Shown here: piece after piece, positions 51,172-59,568 of the stretch
Layout: each line of letters begins with the position of its first letter
Position numbering within the stretch: the stretch's first letter is position 1
DNA from: Flavobacterium sp. N1736
GTDB taxonomy: Bacteria; Bacteroidota; Bacteroidia; Flavobacteriales; Flavobacteriaceae
Reading direction: 5' to 3'
DNA: 64,000 nt
Assembly (NCBI RefSeq): GCF_025947065.1
Contig: NZ_CP109994.1
Span: 3,410,001 to 3,474,000 of the forward strand
Notes under the pieces: model-generated
What the model was told of the DNA's origin: nothing
Databases searched by the model: none
Seen by the model: the letters and a program-made list of their open reading frames with translations, nothing else
Made by a program: the position numbers and the translations under genes

Positions 51172-52521
51172 TTATTCTTCTATAGGTTTCATTTTAAATG
51201 TATCCATAAATGCAGTTGTATAATCTCCTGCAATATATCTTGGATCATCCATTAATTGTCTATGGAAAGGTATTGTTGTTTTAACTCCTTCGATAACAAA
51301 TTCGTCCAAAGCTCTGCGCATTTTGCTGATAGCTTCTTCACGGGATTGTGCCGTAGTAATTAATTTAGCGATCATCGAATCGTAATTTGGCGGAATACTA
51401 TATCCTGAATAAACGTGAGTATCTAAACGAACTCCGTGTCCTCCTGGCATATGAAGTGTAGTAATTTTTCCTGGTGAAGGGCGAAAATCATTATAAGGAT
51501 CTTCAGCATTAATACGACATTCTATAGCGTGTAATTCCGGTAAGTAGTTTTTTCCGGAAATTGGAATTCCGGCAGCTACCATAATTTGCTCACGAATCAA
51601 GTCATAATCGATAACTTGTTCTGTAATTGGGTGCTCTACCTGAATACGTGTATTCATTTCCATGAAATAGAAGTTTCTGTGTTTATCTACCAAAAATTCT
51701 ACAGTTCCTGCTCCTTCGTATTTAATGAATTCAGCAGCTTTTACAGCAGCTTCACCCATTGCAGTACGCAATTCATCCGTCATGAATGGTGAAGGAGTTT
51801 CTTCTGTTAATTTTTGGTGACGACGCTGAACAGAACAATCTCTTTCAGAAAGGTGACATGCTTTTCCGTATGAATCTCCAACAATCTGAATTTCGATATG
51901 ACGTGGTTCTTCAATAAGTTTCTCCATGTACATACCGTCATTTCCAAATGCAGCAGCAGCTTCCTGACGTGCACTTTCCCATGCTTTCAATAATTCTTCT
52001 TCTTTCCAAACGGCACGCATCCCTTTTCCGCCACCGCCGGCAGTTGCTTTAAGCATAACCGGGTAACCAAATTCTTTAGCTAATTTTTGTGTTTGTTCGA
52101 AAGATTCTAATAATCCTTCTGAACCTGGTACACATGGAACTCCTGCAGCTTTCATTGTCGCTTTTGCAGAAGCTTTATCTCCCATTTTGTCAATCATTTC
52201 AGGAGCGGCACCAATAAATTTGATTCCGTGTTCCTGACAAATTTTTGAGAATTTAGCATTCTCAGAAAGAAATCCATATCCCGGATGTATTGCATCTGCG
52301 TTTGTAATTTCGGCAGCGGCAATTATATTTGACATTTTCAAATACGATAAGTTACTTGGAGGAGGACCAATACAAACCGCTTCATCTGCAAATTTAACAT
52401 GTAGACTTTCTGCATCGGCTGTAGAGTAAACTGCTACAGTTTTGATTCCCATTTCTTTACATGTACGAATTACACGAAGTGCAATTTCCCCTCTATTCGC
52501 AATTAATATTTTTTTAAACAT
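51172..52521 (-). CDS. accC: Acetyl-CoA carboxylase, biotin carboxylase subunit
   Basis: A 449-residue ATP-grasp enzyme that carboxylates biotin on AccB, the first half-reaction of fatty-acid synthesis. [18 protein letters not shown] at the start, the ATP-binding glycine loop [12 protein letters not shown] near 160, and [14 protein letters not shown] near 288-301 are family signatures. It is last in the run DUF177-rpmF-fabH-accB-accC, 107 bases after accB, a gap filled with TCTAAAATC-type words. Confidence 0.97.
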   Translation of the reverse strand: MFKKILIANRGEIALRVIRTCKEMGIKTVAVYSTADAESLHVKFADEAVCIGPPPSNLSYLKMSNIIAAAEITNADAIHPGYGFLSENAKFSKICQEHGIKFIGAAPEMIDKMGDKASAKATMKAAGVPCVPGSEGLLESFEQTQKLAKEFGYPVMLKATAGGGGKGMRAVWKEEELLKAWESARQEAAAAFGNDGMYMEKLIEEPRHIEIQIVGDSYGKACHLSERDCSVQRRHQKLTEETPSPFMTDELRTAMGEAAVKAAEFIKYEGAGTVEFLVDKHRNFYFMEMNTRIQVEHPITEQVIDYDLIREQIMVAAGIPISGKNYLPELHAIECRINAEDPYNDFRPSPGKITTLHMPGGHGVRLDTHVYSGYSIPPNYDSMIAKLITTAQSREEAISKMRRALDEFVIEGVKTTIPFHRQLMDDPRYIAGDYTTAFMDTFKMKPIEE

Positions 52522-52628
52522 CTTACTTTAATTAGATAATTAGACAATTTGATAATTAGATAATTTTAGATGATTAACAACTTCATTGCGAACCATTCTA
52601 AAATCTAAAATCTAAAATCTAAATTTAT

Positions 52629-53117
52629 TTATGATGGATCAACTAAGAATAAAGGTTGGTCAAATTCTACTGGAGACATATCATCAACAAGAATTTTCAC
52701 AATTTTACCTGAAACTTCTGATTCGATTTCGTTGAATAATTTCATTGCTTCAATTACACAAAGAACATCACCTTTTGCAATAGTGCTTCCTACTTCAGTA
52801 AACACCGGTTTGTCCGGAGATGGTTTTCTATAAAAAGTACCAATAATTGGCGATTTTATAGTAATGTATTTCGAATCTTCTGCCGGAACAGATGCCTCGC
52901 TCGTTACATTTACAACAGCCGGAGCAACTTGTTGTGGAGCAACTGCTTGTGGCAATTGCGCCTGTGCAGGCAATTGTTGTACATAAGTAGTTTCAGTAAC
53001 GTTTCCTTCTAAAGTTGTTCTGATAGTGATTTTTACATCATCCATTTCCAACTTTACTTCTGCAACTCCCGAATTTGCTACAAATTTGATTAGGTTTTGA
53101 ATTTCTTTTAAATCCAT
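52629..53117 (-). CDS. accB: Acetyl-CoA carboxylase biotin carboxyl carrier protein
   Basis: A 162-residue carrier. The N-terminal helix DLKEIQNLIKFVANSG docks to AccC; a Pro/Ala/Gln linker follows (~48-80); the C-terminal biotinyl domain holds the biotinylated lysine in VIEAMKLFNEI near 125. The thumb segment and ending FDQPLFLVDPS complete the fold. It lies 23 bases after fabH and is co-transcribed. Confidence 0.97.
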   Translation of the reverse strand: MDLKEIQNLIKFVANSGVAEVKLEMDDVKITIRTTLEGNVTETTYVQQLPAQAQLPQAVAPQQVAPAVVNVTSEASVPAEDSKYITIKSPIIGTFYRKPSPDKPVFTEVGSTIAKGDVLCVIEAMKLFNEIESEVSGKIVKILVDDMSPVEFDQPLFLVDPS

Positions 53118-53140
53118 AATGATTCGTTTTTAGTTTTAAT

Positions 53141-54139
53141 TTATTTTTTATCGTAAGCCCATTTCAAATAGATAGATCCCCAAGTGAATCCTCCACCAAA
53201 AGCGGCAAAAATAATATTATCTCCTTTTTTCAATAAGTGTTCAAAATCGTATAGTACTAATGGCAAAGTAGCCGAAGTTGTATTACCATATCTTTCGATA
53301 TTCATTAATACTTTAGAATCATCAAGATTCATTCTGCCTGCAGTTGCATCAATAATACGTTTGTTTGCCTGATGTGGCACTAACCAACTTACATCTTCAT
53401 TAGTCAAATTGTTTCTTTTTACGATCAATTCGCTTGCATCAGCCATATTGGTAACAGCAAATTTAAAAACGGTTTTTCCATCCTGAATAATATTGTGCTG
53501 TCTGTTTTTTACGGTCTCTTCAGTAGTTGGTATTAGAGAACCTCCGGCAGGAATTTTAAGATAATCGCGTCCTTGACCATCGCTTCGTAAGTATTCATCC
53601 TGTAAGCCTAAGCCTTCATAATTTGGTTCGAATAAAACAGCACCTGCTCCATCTCCAAAAATAATACAAGTTGATCTGTCTGTATAATCTACAATTGACG
53701 ACATTTTATCGGCACCAATTAACAGTACTTTTTTGTATCGACCTGACTGCACGTAAGCCGCAGCAGTTGACATTCCGTATAAAAAACTTGAGCATGCTGC
53801 CTGCAAATCATATGCAAATGCATTTGTAGCTCCAATTTGTGTTGCAACATAAACTCCTGTAGAGGCTACCGGCATATCTGCAGTAGCTGTTGCCATGATT
53901 ACCATATCTATCTCTAAGGGATCAATATTGGCTTTTGCTATTAAATCTTGTGCTGCTTTTATTGCAAGAAACGAAGTTCCTTTATCAGCATCTTTAAGAA
54001 TTCTTCTTTCTTTAATTCCGGTACGAGTGGTTATCCATTCGTCATTGGTATCTACCATAGTTTCCAATACTTTGTTTGAAAGCACAAAGTCTGGAACATA
54101 GCCTCCAACAGCGGTAATTGCGGCTGTGATTGTATTCAT
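53141..54139 (-). CDS. fabH: 3-oxoacyl-ACP synthase III
   Basis: A 332-residue condensing enzyme that starts fatty-acid chains from an acyl-CoA and malonyl-ACP. The catalytic cysteine is in LQAACSSFLYG (~113), the histidine in WLVPHQANKRII, and the asparagine in ERYGNTTSATLPL. The start is preceded by an AT-rich gap and the rpmF terminator, so it may also have a promoter of its own. Confidence 0.97.
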   Translation of the reverse strand: MNTITAAITAVGGYVPDFVLSNKVLETMVDTNDEWITTRTGIKERRILKDADKGTSFLAIKAAQDLIAKANIDPLEIDMVIMATATADMPVASTGVYVATQIGATNAFAYDLQAACSSFLYGMSTAAAYVQSGRYKKVLLIGADKMSSIVDYTDRSTCIIFGDGAGAVLFEPNYEGLGLQDEYLRSDGQGRDYLKIPAGGSLIPTTEETVKNRQHNIIQDGKTVFKFAVTNMADASELIVKRNNLTNEDVSWLVPHQANKRIIDATAGRMNLDDSKVLMNIERYGNTTSATLPLVLYDFEHLLKKGDNIIFAAFGGGFTWGSIYLKWAYDKK

Positions 54140-54268
54140 TATATTCTATTATTTCCTTCCAAATATTGTTATTTGAAAAATTTTTAAAAGACTTGAAAAG
54201 TACAAAAAAAAACGAAGCGAATTTGTATCTATTTTCTTAAAAAAAGAAAATTATAACCAACAAAAAAA

Positions 54269-54287
54269 ACTCTCACTATGTGAGAGT
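54269..54287 (-). terminator. Terminator or attenuator after rpmF
   Basis: ACTCTCACTATGTGAGAGT, with a T-run on the minus strand (A-run 54262-54269), between rpmF and fabH. It would separate or dampen the lipid genes from the ribosomal ones. Confidence 0.75.
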
Positions 54288-54311
54288 TCCAGTATAATTT
54301 ACAAAAACGTA

Positions 54312-54506
54312 TTAAGCAACCGCTTCAGATTTATCGATAACAACTTGTCCTCTGTAATACATTTTACCTTCATGCCAGTAAGCTCTGTGGTATAAATGTG
54401 CTTCTCCAGTAATAGGACATGTAGCGATTTGAGCTACAGTAGCTTTATAATGTGTTCTTCTCTTATCTCTTCTTGTTTTCGAGATTTTTCTCTTAGGATG
54501 TGCCAT
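54312..54506 (-). CDS. rpmF: 50S ribosomal protein L32
   Basis: A 64-residue protein with the L32 start [20 protein letters not shown]. Only one cysteine ([16 protein letters not shown]) remains of the four that bind zinc in other L32 proteins, so this is a zinc-free form. It lies nine bases after the DUF177 gene, the usual arrangement. Confidence 0.97.
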   Translation of the reverse strand: MAHPKRKISKTRRDKRRTHYKATVAQIATCPITGEAHLYHRAYWHEGKMYYRGQVVIDKSEAVA

Positions 54507-54515
54507 TTTACTATA

Positions 54516-55058
54516 TTATTTATCCGTTAATAGTTTCTTTAGTTTGTCCCAACGCGGGTCAATATCTTCTTCTTGTTTACTCTCTTCTTTTTGTTCTTTT
54601 ACTGTTAATTCATTCAGTTTTGTTAAAGCTTCACTTTGCAAAGTTCCGTCTTTTACTCCTGGATGAACTCGTTTTAGCGGTACCGAAAGTGCAATCATTT
54701 CATAAATGTATTGTGTAACATCCAGTTCATGTTCGCCATGCGGTAAGATTAACAGCTCTTCATTATCATTATTGAATTCATCTCCAAAACGAACAATCAA
54801 TTTCATTTTCCCTTTTATAGGAAGATCAAATTCTTCGCCTGTCAGATCACAAGGTACATTTACAGTTCCTTTGTGTTTGAATTCCAACTCTAACATGTTG
54901 CTTTTCTTATCTAAAACCAAATTTACTTTGATATCCGAACTTTGAAATTCGTCGTAATCAAAGTTCTCAAAGAACGCATTACTTATTTGATACTCAAAAT
55001 GGTGTTTTCCCAGCTTTAATCCAATAAATGGAATTAAAAATTCTTTTGTTTTGCTCAT
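54516..55058 (-). CDS. DUF177 (YceD) protein
   Basis: A 180-residue cytoplasmic protein of the DUF177/YceD family, almost always encoded just before rpmF and involved in 23S rRNA handling or ribosome assembly in studied species. VPCDLTGEEFDLPIKGKMKLIVRFG in the middle matches the family's single-cysteine variant, and a charged tail KEQKEESKQEEDIDPRWDKLKKLL ends it. It starts the block and has its own promoter. Confidence 0.9.
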   Translation of the reverse strand: MSKTKEFLIPFIGLKLGKHHFEYQISNAFFENFDYDEFQSSDIKVNLVLDKKSNMLELEFKHKGTVNVPCDLTGEEFDLPIKGKMKLIVRFGDEFNNDNEELLILPHGEHELDVTQYIYEMIALSVPLKRVHPGVKDGTLQSEALTKLNELTVKEQKEESKQEEDIDPRWDKLKKLLTDK

Positions 55059-55111
55059 TTCAACATCAATTTGTCCTCTTCATACCTAAACTAGATATCC
55101 GAATTGGGGTG

Positions 55112-55119
55112 CAAAGATA
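55112..55119 (-). promoter_or_regulatory. Promoter -7 element of DUF177-rpmF operon
   Basis: TATCTTTG on the minus strand matches TAnnTTTG exactly, 54 bases before the DUF177 start. Confidence 0.55.
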
Positions 55120-55162
55120 TAAAATTATTGTAAAACTAATAATCTTATTCACCTTTTTTTGT

Positions 55163-56212
55163 TTATAACTGTTTTTCTTTTATTTTAAGAGGTTTTTGGC
55201 TAATCTCCTCATACTGATTACGCGAGCGAAAAATATCAATCGCAAGATAAACTGCTTCTTTAAATGAATTGTAATCTGCCATATCTTTTCCGGCAATATC
55301 ATAAGCTGTGCCGTGATCCGGCGACGTTCTTACCTTATTTAATCCGGCCGTATAATTAACTCCTTTTCCAAATGACAAGGTCTTAAACGGGATTAATCCC
55401 TGATCGTGATATGTTGCCACAATAGCATCATATTTTTCATATTGACCGCTTCCAAAAAATCCATCTGCAGGAAATGGTCCAAAAACCATCGTTCCTGAAT
55501 CAAATATTTTCTTTAAAGCCGGTTTTAAAACCAGATCATCTTCTTTTCCAATAACACCTCCATCGCCAGCATGTGGATTTAATCCTAAAACAGCAATTTT
55601 TGGCTTTACGATACTAAAATCCTGAATTAAAGATTTTCTGACTGTTTCAATTTTTCTTATAATTAATTCTTCTGTCAAATGAGATGAAACTTCATTTAAA
55701 GGAACGTGATCTGTTAACAAACCAACTCTCAAATTATCCTGAACCATCATCATCAAAGCATTTCCTTCTAATTCCTGATTTAAATAATCTGTATGTCCCG
55801 GAAATTTAAATTCTTCTGACTGAATGTTATATTTATTTATTGGTGCCGTAACCAAAACATCGATCAAATCTTCTTTCAAAGCCTTTGTCGCAGCCACAAA
55901 TGATTTTATAGCATAGGTTCCTATTTTCTCATCATTTGATCCTAAATTAATATCAACTCCTTCTTTCCATAAATTATACACATTTACTTTTCCCGGTATG
56001 ACCTGATCTAATTTATCTACACCATGAAACTGAACCGAAGATGTAAAACTCTTTTTTACGAAAGAAAGAATTTTGGCATTTGCAAAAATAACTGGCGTAC
56101 ACAGTTCTAACATACGTGAATCTTCGAATGTTTTTAGTATAACTTCGCTTCCAATACCGTTTAAATCTCCAATTGAAATTCCAACAATTATATTTTCTGC
56201 TTTTTTATTCAT
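55163..56212 (-). CDS. pdxA: 4-hydroxythreonine-4-phosphate dehydrogenase
   Basis: A 349-residue enzyme of pyridoxal-5'-phosphate synthesis (DXP-dependent route). ISIGDLNGIGSEVILK at the start, LVTAPINKYNIQSEEFKFPGHTDYL near 130-155, VLGLNPHAGDGGVIGKED near 210 and VATYHDQGLIPFKTLSFGKGVNYTAGL near 270-297 carry the metal-binding histidines. It shares a promoter region with ribE, which runs the other way. Confidence 0.96.
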   Translation of the reverse strand: MNKKAENIIVGISIGDLNGIGSEVILKTFEDSRMLELCTPVIFANAKILSFVKKSFTSSVQFHGVDKLDQVIPGKVNVYNLWKEGVDINLGSNDEKIGTYAIKSFVAATKALKEDLIDVLVTAPINKYNIQSEEFKFPGHTDYLNQELEGNALMMMVQDNLRVGLLTDHVPLNEVSSHLTEELIIRKIETVRKSLIQDFSIVKPKIAVLGLNPHAGDGGVIGKEDDLVLKPALKKIFDSGTMVFGPFPADGFFGSGQYEKYDAIVATYHDQGLIPFKTLSFGKGVNYTAGLNKVRTSPDHGTAYDIAGKDMADYNSFKEAVYLAIDIFRSRNQYEEISQKPLKIKEKQL

Positions 56213-56232
56213 GAGCTCAGGTTATTTATTAC

Positions 56233-56253
56233 TAATTTTGATGTGCAAATTTA
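56233..56253. promoter_or_regulatory. Divergent overlapping promoters of ribE and pdxA
   Basis: TAATTTTG on the plus strand (56233-56240) serves ribE, 29 bases before its ATG; TAAATTTG on the minus strand (56246-56253) serves pdxA, 33 bases before its start. Both match TAnnTTTG. They face each other, so transcription from one crosses the other's element. Confidence 0.5.
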
Positions 56254-56269
56254 GTAAAATAAAACAACA

Positions 56270-56860
56270 ATGTTTACAGGAATTATAGAAACCCTTGGAA
56301 GGATTCAAGAAATACGAAAAGACCAAAACAATCTTCACATAACTGTTGATTCATCAATTACTCCCGAATTAAAAATTGATCAAAGCGTTTCGCATAACGG
56401 AATTTGCTTAACTGTTGTCCATATAAAAGATTCATTTTATACTGTGACTGCGATAGAAGAAACCATTTTAAAAACCAATATTGGCGAATGGCAGGTAAAC
56501 GATATTGTTAATCTTGAAAGAGGAATGAAACTGGGCGACCGACTTGACGGACATATTGTACAAGGCCACGTAGACCAAACCGGAACTTGTATTAAAATTG
56601 AAGAAGCAAACGGAAGCTGGAATTATACTTTTGAATATGATAAAACCCTTAGCAATATTACTATAGAAAAAGGATCAATTACTGTAAACGGAGTAAGTTT
56701 AACAGTGGTGAACTCTAAAACAAATGAATTTAGCGTTTCGATTATACCTTATACTTTTGAAAACACAAATTTCAAAAACTTTAAAGTGGGAACTAAAATA
56801 AATTTAGAGTTTGATGTTGTTGGAAAATACATTTCGAGACTTTACTCGATAAACAAATAA
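56270..56860 (+). CDS. ribE: Riboflavin synthase alpha subunit
   Basis: A 196-residue enzyme that makes riboflavin from two molecules of 6,7-dimethyl-8-ribityllumazine. MFTGIIETLGRIQEI is the family's N-terminus. Two lumazine-binding barrels repeat the pattern, with SHNGICLTVVHIK and VNGVSLTVVN. There is no nearby rib operon. The end is next to a shared terminator. Confidence 0.96.
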   Translation: MFTGIIETLGRIQEIRKDQNNLHITVDSSITPELKIDQSVSHNGICLTVVHIKDSFYTVTAIEETILKTNIGEWQVNDIVNLERGMKLGDRLDGHIVQGHVDQTGTCIKIEEANGSWNYTFEYDKTLSNITIEKGSITVNGVSLTVVNSKTNEFSVSIIPYTFENTNFKNFKVGTKINLEFDVVGKYISRLYSINK

Positions 56861-56882
56861 ACTCAAAAAAGTTAATTCATAA

Positions 56883-56912
56883 AAAAAGCTTCAATTTACA
56901 TTGAAGCTTTTT
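56883..56912. terminator. Bidirectional terminator overlapping a coding end
   Basis: AAAAAGCTTCAAT-TTAC-ATTGAAGCTTTTT forms a 13-bp stem with T-runs on both sides. It ends ribE on the plus strand; its right arm is also the last codons (KKASM-stop) of the small gene on the minus strand. Confidence 0.85.
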
Positions 56913-57117
56913 TCATATTATTATATTTCACTATCGTGTATGTTCCAAAAATTAACGCACCCAGAAATAAAAAAATCAAATTTTGATCTATTGCACCTCC
57001 TGGTGGCGGTGGCGGTGGCGCAAGTGGCGTTGGTGGTGCCGGAGTGTCAGCTAAAATACTTGATATATTTATCAAGCTTACTAAAAATACCAATAAAACA
57101 GTCTTCGTTATTTTCAT
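56896..57117 (-). CDS. Small proline-rich single-helix membrane protein
   Basis: Not recognised as a named family. The 73-residue product has a signal peptide (MKITKTVLLVFLVSLINISSILA), a short proline run (PTPLAPPPPPPGG), one helix (~44-64, IDQNLIFLFLGALIFGTYTI) and a short basic tail (VKYNNMKKASM). The layout, signal-proline linker-helix-basic tail, is reminiscent of the small membrane proteins often seen in Flavobacteriia and loosely of C-terminal sorting tails. The last codons lie in the terminator stem. A start eight codons upstream is possible; the ATG chosen opens into the signal peptide. Confidence 0.7.
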   Translation of the reverse strand: MKITKTVLLVFLVSLINISSILADTPAPPTPLAPPPPPPGGAIDQNLIFLFLGALIFGTYTIVKYNNMKKASM

Positions 57118-57540
57118 AAAACTCAACCTATTGAAGAACAACAGGATATATTATTAAATTCAACTTTTTTTATTATAATTCGCACAAAAACAATCTCTTA
57201 CGCTTTATTACTAGGCAAATGTATAAGATTTTGTCATAAATCCAACCTTTTCAGCAAAAAAAACTTTGTGATTTATTTGTGTGTTTATATCCTTTTTTAA
57301 AATCATGCGCTACAGCATATTGTATTGCATGTTTTAACTATTTACGAATAAATTTTGCTTTTGGTTTTAAATTATCAAAAACAATTTTTATCATAATAAC
57401 TTCTATTAATATCAATCTATTACATCTAACTTAAAATAAAACTTAATATATTGATTTGCAATTAATTAATGTAATAATTAGAAATATTTTCTTACTTTTA
57501 TTGCCTGATTCTTCAGATTAACTTAATCAAAAAAATCAAT
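57118..57540. other. Intergenic gap, 423 bases, no gene
   Basis: Very AT-rich. A TACTTTTA near-match to the -7 element (57493-57500) lies 41 bases before the P450 ATG. No convincing hairpin, repeat arm or short coding frame was seen in the rest. Confidence 0.4.
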
Positions 57541-58833
57541 ATGAAAAAAGCAGGTATTAATCACAAATCGCATCCTATAGAAAGCAAAGCCACTTGTCCT
57601 TTCTATTCCAACACCAATGTTTCCGTAAACTTTAATGATCTTTCTTTTATTGCAAATCCTCAAATCGTTTTTCAGGAATTACGAAACAAATCCCCTATTC
57701 AACAAATTACACTTGATGACGGATTTCCAATGTGGCTTATTTCCAGATTTGATGATGTTATCATGGTATTACGCGATCCCAGATTTATCAAATCGCCTGA
57801 TAATTTAAGAAAAAATAATACCGACCCCACAAAAGGAAAAACCACGCGAACAACTCCGGCACATATACTTCGAAGATGGCATATGCTTGCAAGTGATCCG
57901 CCCGAACATACCAAACTAAGAGATTTTGCTCAAAAAGCGTTTACGCCAAAAATTATTGCAAATCTACGCCCCAGAATTCAGGATATTGCAAATGAGTTAA
58001 TAACTTTAATACTTAAAAAAGAGACTGCAATAGATTTCATTGATGATTTTGCTTATCAATTACCAATTATTGTAATTGCAGAGCTGCTTGGACTTCCTGA
58101 TAAAGATCGCGAAAAACTCAGGAAGTGGTCAGAAATATTAATTGAAGTTCAGGTTACCGAAAAGAATAAACTATCTATTGATGAAAACGCACAAGAGTTT
58201 ATTGATTATTTAAAAAACGTTTTTTCTTTACGTCGAAAAAATCCCGGAAACGACCTTATTAGTGCTTTTTTAAAACTGGAAGAAGCGGAAGAACATATGA
58301 CAGAAGACGAACTTTATGCTACTATTTTTCTCCTTATAGTTGCCGGACATGAAACAACTGTCAATCTTATTAGTAACGGAATGCATGCTTTATTGTCGCA
58401 TCCTGACCAATTAAAACTTTTAAAAAACAATCCTGAATTAATTCATTCTGCTGTTGAAGAAATATTACGTTATAATGGACCAATATTCACTTCAACAATG
58501 AGATTGGCTGGTGAAGATATTATCATAAATGAACTTACGATTAAAAAGGGCGAAGGAGTTTTGGTTTTGCTTTCTTCTGCAAATCAAGACGAAACCAAAT
58601 TTGATAATCCCATGCAATTTGATATAATACGAAAAACAAATAAACACCTAGGCTTTGGGTACGGAATACATTTTTGTATTGGTGCTCCTTTAGCCCGATT
58701 AGAATGTGAAATAGCAATAAATACTATTCTGAACCGATTACCAAATTTAAAACTTGATCCAAAATCCAATTCTTATGAATGGCGTACAAGCACAATAATA
58801 CGCGGATTAAAAAAATTTCCTGTACATATTTAG
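57541..58833 (+). CDS. Cytochrome P450
   Basis: A 430-residue soluble monooxygenase of the bacterial class (CYP107-like region). The I-helix oxygen-activation motif AGHETT is at 268-273, the ExxR motif EEILR near 310, and the heme-binding loop GFGYGIHFCIGAPLAR gives the ligand C379. No ferredoxin or reductase gene is adjacent, so its electrons come from elsewhere, and no biosynthetic neighbours reveal a substrate. It stands alone with a long AT-rich upstream gap, a pattern consistent with acquired accessory genes. Confidence 0.95.
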   Translation: MKKAGINHKSHPIESKATCPFYSNTNVSVNFNDLSFIANPQIVFQELRNKSPIQQITLDDGFPMWLISRFDDVIMVLRDPRFIKSPDNLRKNNTDPTKGKTTRTTPAHILRRWHMLASDPPEHTKLRDFAQKAFTPKIIANLRPRIQDIANELITLILKKETAIDFIDDFAYQLPIIVIAELLGLPDKDREKLRKWSEILIEVQVTEKNKLSIDENAQEFIDYLKNVFSLRRKNPGNDLISAFLKLEEAEEHMTEDELYATIFLLIVAGHETTVNLISNGMHALLSHPDQLKLLKNNPELIHSAVEEILRYNGPIFTSTMRLAGEDIIINELTIKKGEGVLVLLSSANQDETKFDNPMQFDIIRKTNKHLGFGYGIHFCIGAPLARLECEIAINTILNRLPNLKLDPKSNSYEWRTSTIIRGLKKFPVHI

Positions 58834-58894
58834 TTTAAAACAAGCTTATAGATGGTGTTTTTAATAAAGATTACACTGTTTTACTCCATAAAAA

Positions 58895-58920
58895 AAGCCT
58901 CTACATTTCTGTAAAGGCTT
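58895..58920 (-). terminator. Terminator of tRNA-Met
   Basis: AAGCCT-C-TACA with TGTA-A-AGGCTT around TTTC; on the minus strand a T-run follows (A-run 58890-58896), 13 bases beyond the tRNA. Confidence 0.8.
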
Positions 58921-58932
58921 AATCTAAAACTG

Positions 58933-59006
58933 TGGTCCCACCTGGGCTCGAACCAGGGACCACCTGATTATGAGTCAGGTGCTCTAACCAGCTGAGCTAT
59001 AGGACC
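58933..59006 (-). tRNA. tRNA-Met (CAT)
   Basis: Minus-strand cloverleaf: acceptor GGTCCTA/TGGGACC, D-arm GCTC/GAGC, anticodon stem CCTGA/TCAGG with loop CTCATAA (anticodon CAT), T-arm CCTGG/CCAGG. The CAT anticodon also fits the lysidine-modified tRNA-Ile2; the acceptor G1-C72 pair excludes an initiator tRNA. Elongator Met is preferred. Confidence 0.88.
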
Positions 59007-59152
59007 GGTTTGAGGATGCAATATTACTACTATTTTTCGTTCACTCCAAATATTTTAAGACCTGATTTGTATTTAATTTAAAATCTCATCAACTCATTAT
59101 AAAAACACAATTGATTTTCAATACCTTATTTAAAAACTAAAATCACGTTTTT

Positions 59153-59557
59153 TTATTTAATTTCCTGACAAAGCTCTACCAAAACGCCATTTGTGTTCTT
59201 GGGATGCAAAAAAACAACCAATTTATTATCGGCTCCTTTCTTGGGAACTTCATTAATCAATACAAAACCTTCACTTTTTAAACGTTCTGTTTCTGCAACA
59301 ATATCATCAACATCAAAAGCAATATGATGAATTCCCTCCCCTTTCTTTTCTAAAAATTTTGCAATTGGACTTTCTGGATTTGTTGCCATTAAAAGCTCAA
59401 TTTTATTTGTTCCCGTTTGAAAAAAAGACGTCAAAACTCCTTCACTTGCTACTTCTTCCGATTTATAGGACGGAACGCCCAATAGTTTTTCGAACAAAAT
59501 ATTCGATTCCTCGATATTTTTTACAGCAATTCCAATATGTTCGATCTTATTTACCAT
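59153..59557 (-). CDS. mce: Methylmalonyl-CoA epimerase
   Basis: A 134-residue vicinal-oxygen-chelate enzyme that interconverts the 2R and 2S forms of methylmalonyl-CoA. KIEHIGIAVKNIEESNILFEKLLG, GIHHIAFDVDDIVAE and the ending GVLVELCQEIK hold the metal-binding His, His and Glu. It would serve propionate or odd-chain/branched catabolism with methylmalonyl-CoA mutase, which is not in the window. Two unrelated-looking genes lie upstream on the same strand. Confidence 0.93.
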   Translation of the reverse strand: MVNKIEHIGIAVKNIEESNILFEKLLGVPSYKSEEVASEGVLTSFFQTGTNKIELLMATNPESPIAKFLEKKGEGIHHIAFDVDDIVAETERLKSEGFVLINEVPKKGADNKLVVFLHPKNTNGVLVELCQEIK

Positions 59558-59568
59558 TTGCTTAATTA

